The translations under genes and the position numbers were made by a program. A DNA stretch of 64,000 nt from Kuschelorhynchus macadamiae (Eukaryota > Arthropoda > Insecta > Coleoptera > Curculionidae): contig JAUTXW010001616.1 of assembly GCA_030620095.1 (NCBI GenBank), positions 90,001 through 154,000 of the forward strand, in the 5' to 3' direction. Positions 1-64,000 of this stretch are shown here, one piece after another (the first letter of the stretch is position 1; each line of letters begins with the position of its first letter). The notes beneath the pieces are model-generated. The model saw nothing but the letters and a program-made list of their open reading frames with translations, did no database searches and had not been told where the DNA came from.

Positions 1-2513
1 CCATATTATAAGACGTGTAGCTATGTGTTGCATGACAACAACTCAGGGTAAGGGTAGTAATAGCAGTAACATGGTATATTTAGCAATATTTAATTTGATT
101 AAGTTATATCAGATCCTAATAAATGTGTTTCAACTTCGGATTTAAATCTTCCTAATTGAATTGTTATTAATGATCTTAGTCTGATATATTCAGATAAACC
201 TTATAATTATATACTTATACGTTTTTAATTTGCTTTACATAAAATGCTTGACAGTTGACAGTATGATAACTGTGATTTTGACAATTTAGAGTTGTAGACT
301 CCCTCAGATTTTCAGGCAATAGATATTTTTTAAAGAAATATATAAACCATGAAGGAAATTACATATTTAGCAGTAAGCCAGATTTTTTTTTATATAACAT
401 TACTGGTATTTTCGTATGTTTATCCATATTTAAAATAATTCTCATTTTTCTATTTTGTAACATTTGTAATCCGTTAACTACTACTTCATTTGCATCATAC
501 AAACTAGTCAAACAATACAAAAATGTAGGAAATATCTGAGAAAATCTATAAGTTTGGATCTTCTAGAGTATTGTAGTGTTGTAAATATTTTTCTAAATAG
601 AAACACATTTTTACTTATTCATTTAAAATAGTTTATTTTAAATATGAATCAGTTGTGATACCATAAAAAGAGTTCAATATCTTCTGACTAACAGAATCCG
701 TCTTAGTGTATCCTTTTTTGGTATATTAAAATTGCCAACAATGATACGTTTTGTTTTAGAAACGTTTAAATTTATTTTAGTGACTTAACTAGTTTGACAA
801 TATGATTTAATTATGATTTAAATTAATCTATCATCACAAATAATTGTATTTTACATTTATTTATGTTGTTGGATATTTCATTTATATATAAAGCACAATA
901 AAAGTGGTCTCAAAATACACCAATGGAATAAAAAGGTGGTTTTCTAAATGAAGTAATATTGTTCACTGCATTCTGTGTTCGAGAAAATTTTTAAAGCACT
1001 TCTGAAAATTATTTCTAAAACCATATTGATAGTTTATACAACCATTTTGGGCGATCAGTTGTTTCTAATGCTTTTTTTTAATTTCAATATTTGTTTATAA
1101 TTATATGCTTTTTTAAGCATGATTGAATATTTACTTGTCGAGGTTCATTTCGTTTTCTGTATTCTTTCTTTTATGCACAGGGGTTATTTATGAACATTTG
1201 AATTAATTTGGAATTTCTCCAAAACATTATTGCATTATAACATTTGTACCAAATTCTAAATTATTGTTCATTGACTTTAATGTTATACTGTACCTTTTAA
1301 AATTGTAATGTCTCATAAATGTTCTATTGATATTTATTAATATAAATTTGAGCAAATATCCATGTTTTTAGGGTGTACTCAAGATGTTATTTTCATAACT
1401 CTATCTATAAAATAAAAATTTAAGTTTTCTGATATAAATTTTGATTAAGCTTTTTTATTACCAAATAAAGATATGTTATTAATGTTTTCCACATTCTTTT
1501 ACTATAATTTTGGTTGTTGTTTTTTGTATGGGAATAATTCTGCTCTTTCTGTTTTTTATTTAATTCTGTTTTGTTTTTTTTTCAATATTCGTTATTTTTG
1601 GAAATTTAGAATTTGTAATTTCTTGAATTTTGAACTTTAACAATGTTTTTGTTAAAGCATTTGTTGCCTAAATTTATTTCTTTATGACTCTTCTTTATTC
1701 ATCCCTTATTTTAAACTGAATCTAGGTATACCAATACTCATAACGTATTGAACCTTTTTTTAAATCAGTTACTTAAATTTCTTTATTTAAATATATCAAT
1801 TTGTAATCTTCAAGCAAAAAATTGTCAGTAACATACGTTTTATTTAACATATAACGGATTTATTAAGTAAAATTTAAATATTTTATCGAGAGTTTTTTAA
1901 TTCTTATTTAGTTAATAAATATCATTTAATAACTTCTTAACTAAATTAATATTTTAGAGAAAAGTACTGTTATTTATTTATAAAATTATAATATATATAA
2001 GTATTACTTAGTTATTTTCCTAAATTTATTAACGTTTATAAATGGATTTTCCAACCAGTATTTTTCTCTAAAATAGTTTTTAGTTCAATCTCACTTATAC
2101 GACTTTCTATTTCAATTATTTTAATCTTTGTAAATTTGTCATTTTTTATTTTATCTTAAAGTTTTTCAACTTACGTACTTTTAGCACATCTTTTCTCTCA
2201 CGCTTTGCGGTTATCACTTTTAACTTCTTAGATCGCCTATGTTATATCTACTCTTAATTTGACGTTTCTTCACCTTTATCAATTCTGGTTATCTCATTTT
2301 CTTATACATTTTTTGGTACACTATAGAATTAATATGAATTAACTATTCATTTTTATAACTGATTCTGCATAAGATAAGGACTATTACTAATTTTATTTTT
2401 TAATAAAATATTATTTCTTATATAATAAAATCGATCTTGAAGTATTTTATCAGTTTCTTTTTAAACTGTGAAATATATTTTTAGAAATATTTATAATCAA
2501 CAGCAAAAGTTAT

Positions 2514-2585
2514 GGTACGAGCGGGGATCGAACCCGCACCTCTGGATAACTAGTCCATCGCTCTAACCAATTGCGCTATCGTACC
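2514..2585 (-). tRNA. tRNA-like gene, anticodon AGT (Thr) by position
   Basis: The 72-base minus-strand sequence folds as a cloverleaf. The 7-bp acceptor GGTACGA/TCGTACC is perfect and the T arm GCGGG-TTCGATC-CCCGC is perfect, with a B-box match. The D arm GCGC/GAGC has one mismatch. The anticodon stem TGGA/TCCA has a mismatch at its outer pair, and the loop CTAGTTA gives AGT at positions 34-36. Base 37 is T, which is unusual. It sits inside the inverted-repeat element and is probably a mobile tRNA-like copy, not a housekeeping tRNA. Confidence 0.55.
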
Positions 2586-2809
2586 ACTGATAAGCAAGTT
2601 AGAACTTGTACATATTCAAACCCACCAGTATCATAACCATTGTTATCCTGCCAAATATTCTTTAACTTTTGCTGTTGATTATAAATATTTCTAAAAATAT
2701 ATTTCACAGTTTAAAAAGAAACTGATAAAATACTTCTATTCAGGATCAATAATGGTTATGATACTGGTGCATTTGAATATGTACAAGTTCTAACGAATTG
2801 CTTATCAGT

Positions 2810-2880
2810 GGTACGATAGCACAATTGGTTAGAGCGATGGACTAGTGATCCAGAGGTGCGGTTCGATCCCCGCTCGTACC
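2810..2880 (+). pseudogene. tRNA-like pseudogene (AGT), opposed copy
   Basis: Near-identical to the minus-strand copy at 2514-2585 but in the opposite orientation and 71 bases long. One G of the T stem is missing (GCGGTTCGATCCCCGC), and the D stem reads GCAC against GAGC. The anticodon loop CTAGTGA has the expected purine at 37, so the two copies together suggest an ancestral Thr(AGT)-type sequence. Confidence 0.6.
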
Positions 2881-3068
2881 ATAACTTTTGCTGTTGATTA
2901 TAAATATTTCTAAAAATTGCTCTTTTTGATCATTCATATTCAGTTTCGTTATCAGCAAAATCCAGGGTCTACGGACTCTTTCTTTGTTCTAGGTTGGCTT
3001 TCTTAGCTCGTAAACAAACACAATATTAAATACTGTGATTAGAAATATAATTTTTATAAATTTTGCAG

Positions 3069-62876
<59,808 letters not shown>

Positions 62877-64000
62877 GTATATATAAGGAGTGTTAAAGAC
62901 GGGTTTATTTTTAGATGATAACTGTTCGTCACTTGTAGCGGGAACTTTGTATCTACCTTGATTTAAAACCCAGTTTCTTTCTTAGACTCATTTTATTAAA
63001 CCTCCTTTAGATTTTTGGGATGATAAAAATTACCTGATTTAAACCCTCAGAGTAATCACCATATAGTCAGGGAAAGACATACTTGGAACCGAAAGTATTT
63101 TTGAAAACTATTTTTTTTAAATTTTATAAAAAGCTAATAAAAATGGTTATTATTCTAAAAACATTAAATTTGGTTCTTTGACATTTTTCAATATTAATTT
63201 CTACAAATTATGCATAAAAACATTTGTTTTTATAGTTTTTCAGAATTGCATACCAGGTTTTAATAATTTTTGTTATTAGAAAGAACTTCTTTCAATGTAA
63301 AAACCTAATAAAAAACAGTGATAATAAGACGTGATCAACAATAAACAGATTGATACAATTACAAATGGTGGTGCGCGGCCCCTTCCCGGTCTGCAAGACT
63401 AATGCCGACCCTTAATCTGGATTAGGATCAGAGTCCAACACAAATTTTAATCACATTCATAAAATATTTCCAATAAATGCCTAAACGAACTAGTAAAGAA
63501 TTTCTTTCATATAAAAATTGTTTGTCACATTGGTGAAAACATTGTCATAAATATTGTCAAAGTTAAAATATAGTTTGTACGTAAAATATCAAAAGTAAAT
63601 AATATTATATAAAGGACGCTAAACTATTGGGAAAAGTATCTGGGACTAAAGGGCAAAACTGAAGAACAGCTTAATATAAATATAATGAGACCAATATTTA
63701 GAAGGGATGGAAACATTTATCTACTCAAAAAGTACTTCCATGGCATATAAAGAATATTGAACACAGTTTTCAATAGCTACTCAAAACTTTAGAAGCAGGA
63801 CCATCAAATAAAACAAAAATAAAATTTTAGTCTAAATAAATAACTTCATGAACGTAAGGCCAAAGGGGAATCAAATCTAATAATCAAATGTTTCAACAAC
63901 ATACCCAAAATTACAAACAAACATCCCAACCCAGCAGTAGTTACATCTAAAAGCTAAACTCCCCCTCTCTGGTAGAAGACTCCTGTTGGTATATAGCAAC
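62877..64000 (+). other. intron after the last visible UBR4 exon
   Basis: 1.1 kb AT-rich; the conserved UBR4 continuation (EPTYQLNIHDIKLLFLRF-type) is not found before the window ends. A small GC-richer patch at 63366-63420 is unexplained. Confidence 0.8.

Larger units (their letters stand above)
2439..2919. mobile_element. tRNA-carrying inverted-repeat element, two opposed copies
   Basis: A 74-base arm at 2439-2512 is an exact reverse complement of 2663-2736 (74 of 74). Between them lie a minus-strand tRNA-like sequence (2514-2585) and a unique ~75-base tail (2586-2660). A second, opposed set follows: inverted tail 2742-2809, plus-strand tRNA-like sequence 2810-2880, and a partial arm 2882-2917. 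The order is arm, tRNA, tail, inverted arm, inverted tail, tRNA, partial arm. The same order recurs in decayed form at 47903-48076, so this is a dispersed repeat family and not a chance hairpin. Class is uncertain: a tRNA gene captured by a TIR element, or a tRNA-headed SINE in an inverted dimer. Confidence 0.8.
1..3068 (+). other. intron upstream of the first visible UBR4 exon
   Basis: Very AT-rich sequence with many stops in all frames, ending in a TTTTGCAG acceptor. Apart from the tRNA-bearing inverted-repeat element at 2439-2919 I see no coding region, promoter or conserved block. The first visible exon begins two-thirds into a codon, so at least one more coding exon lies upstream of the window. 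Confidence 0.85.

Overview
The window is AT-rich, intron-dominated animal DNA and almost certainly comes from an arthropod, most likely an insect. Evidence: long introns full of DIRS, Penelope-like, Crypton-like, BEL/Pao and non-LTR debris, and a host protein that is closest in pattern to metazoan UBR4 (fly purity of essence / pushover). The order cannot be fixed from sequence alone; a beetle is only a guess.

One host gene fills the window. Fifty consecutive plus-strand exons, from 3069 to 62876, encode about 3,076 codons of the giant E3 ubiquitin ligase UBR4. All introns within the window are GT-AG and all junction phases are consistent, so the reading frame runs unbroken. The 5' part of the gene (N-terminal armadillo-like region and UBR zinc box) lies upstream of base 1. 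The last part of the C-terminal E3 module lies beyond base 64000. Exons 1-9 (3069-16649) cover the post-UBR-box propeller-like and first jelly-roll-like regions. Exons 10-20 (22047-30582) cover a linker rich in acidic and Ser/Gly residues with a UIM-like helix. Exons 21-27 (31837-38215) are helical repeats. Exons 28-31 (40423-42658) hold the second beta-rich domain and a Cys-rich zinc region. Exons 32-47 (45901-59451) are helical repeats. Exons 48-50 (62114-62876) start the hemiRING E3 module.

The introns hold the rest. 2439-2919 is a tRNA-carrying element with perfect 74-bp inverted ends; a decayed relative lies at 47903-48076. 11774-14058 is a Penelope-like remnant: a minus-strand GIY-YIG endonuclease ORF between two ~700-bp inverted arms that carry hammerhead-like motifs. 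16674-20876 is a DIRS-type tyrosine-recombinase retrotransposon with inverted termini and an internal complementary region. LINE fragments lie at 7260-7690, 36600-37010 (minus), 38318-39535 and 44800-45720. A BEL/Pao integrase scrap is at 36118-36328, a Crypton-like recombinase scrap at 39705-39900 (minus), and a decayed, widespread but unclassified TE-associated ORF at 56048-57240 (minus). There are several foldback/MITE elements, a ~126-bp tandem repeat, a 75-bp tandem duplication and four long (TA)n tracts.

No second host gene, CRISPR array, bacterial sequence or UBR4 promoter was seen.
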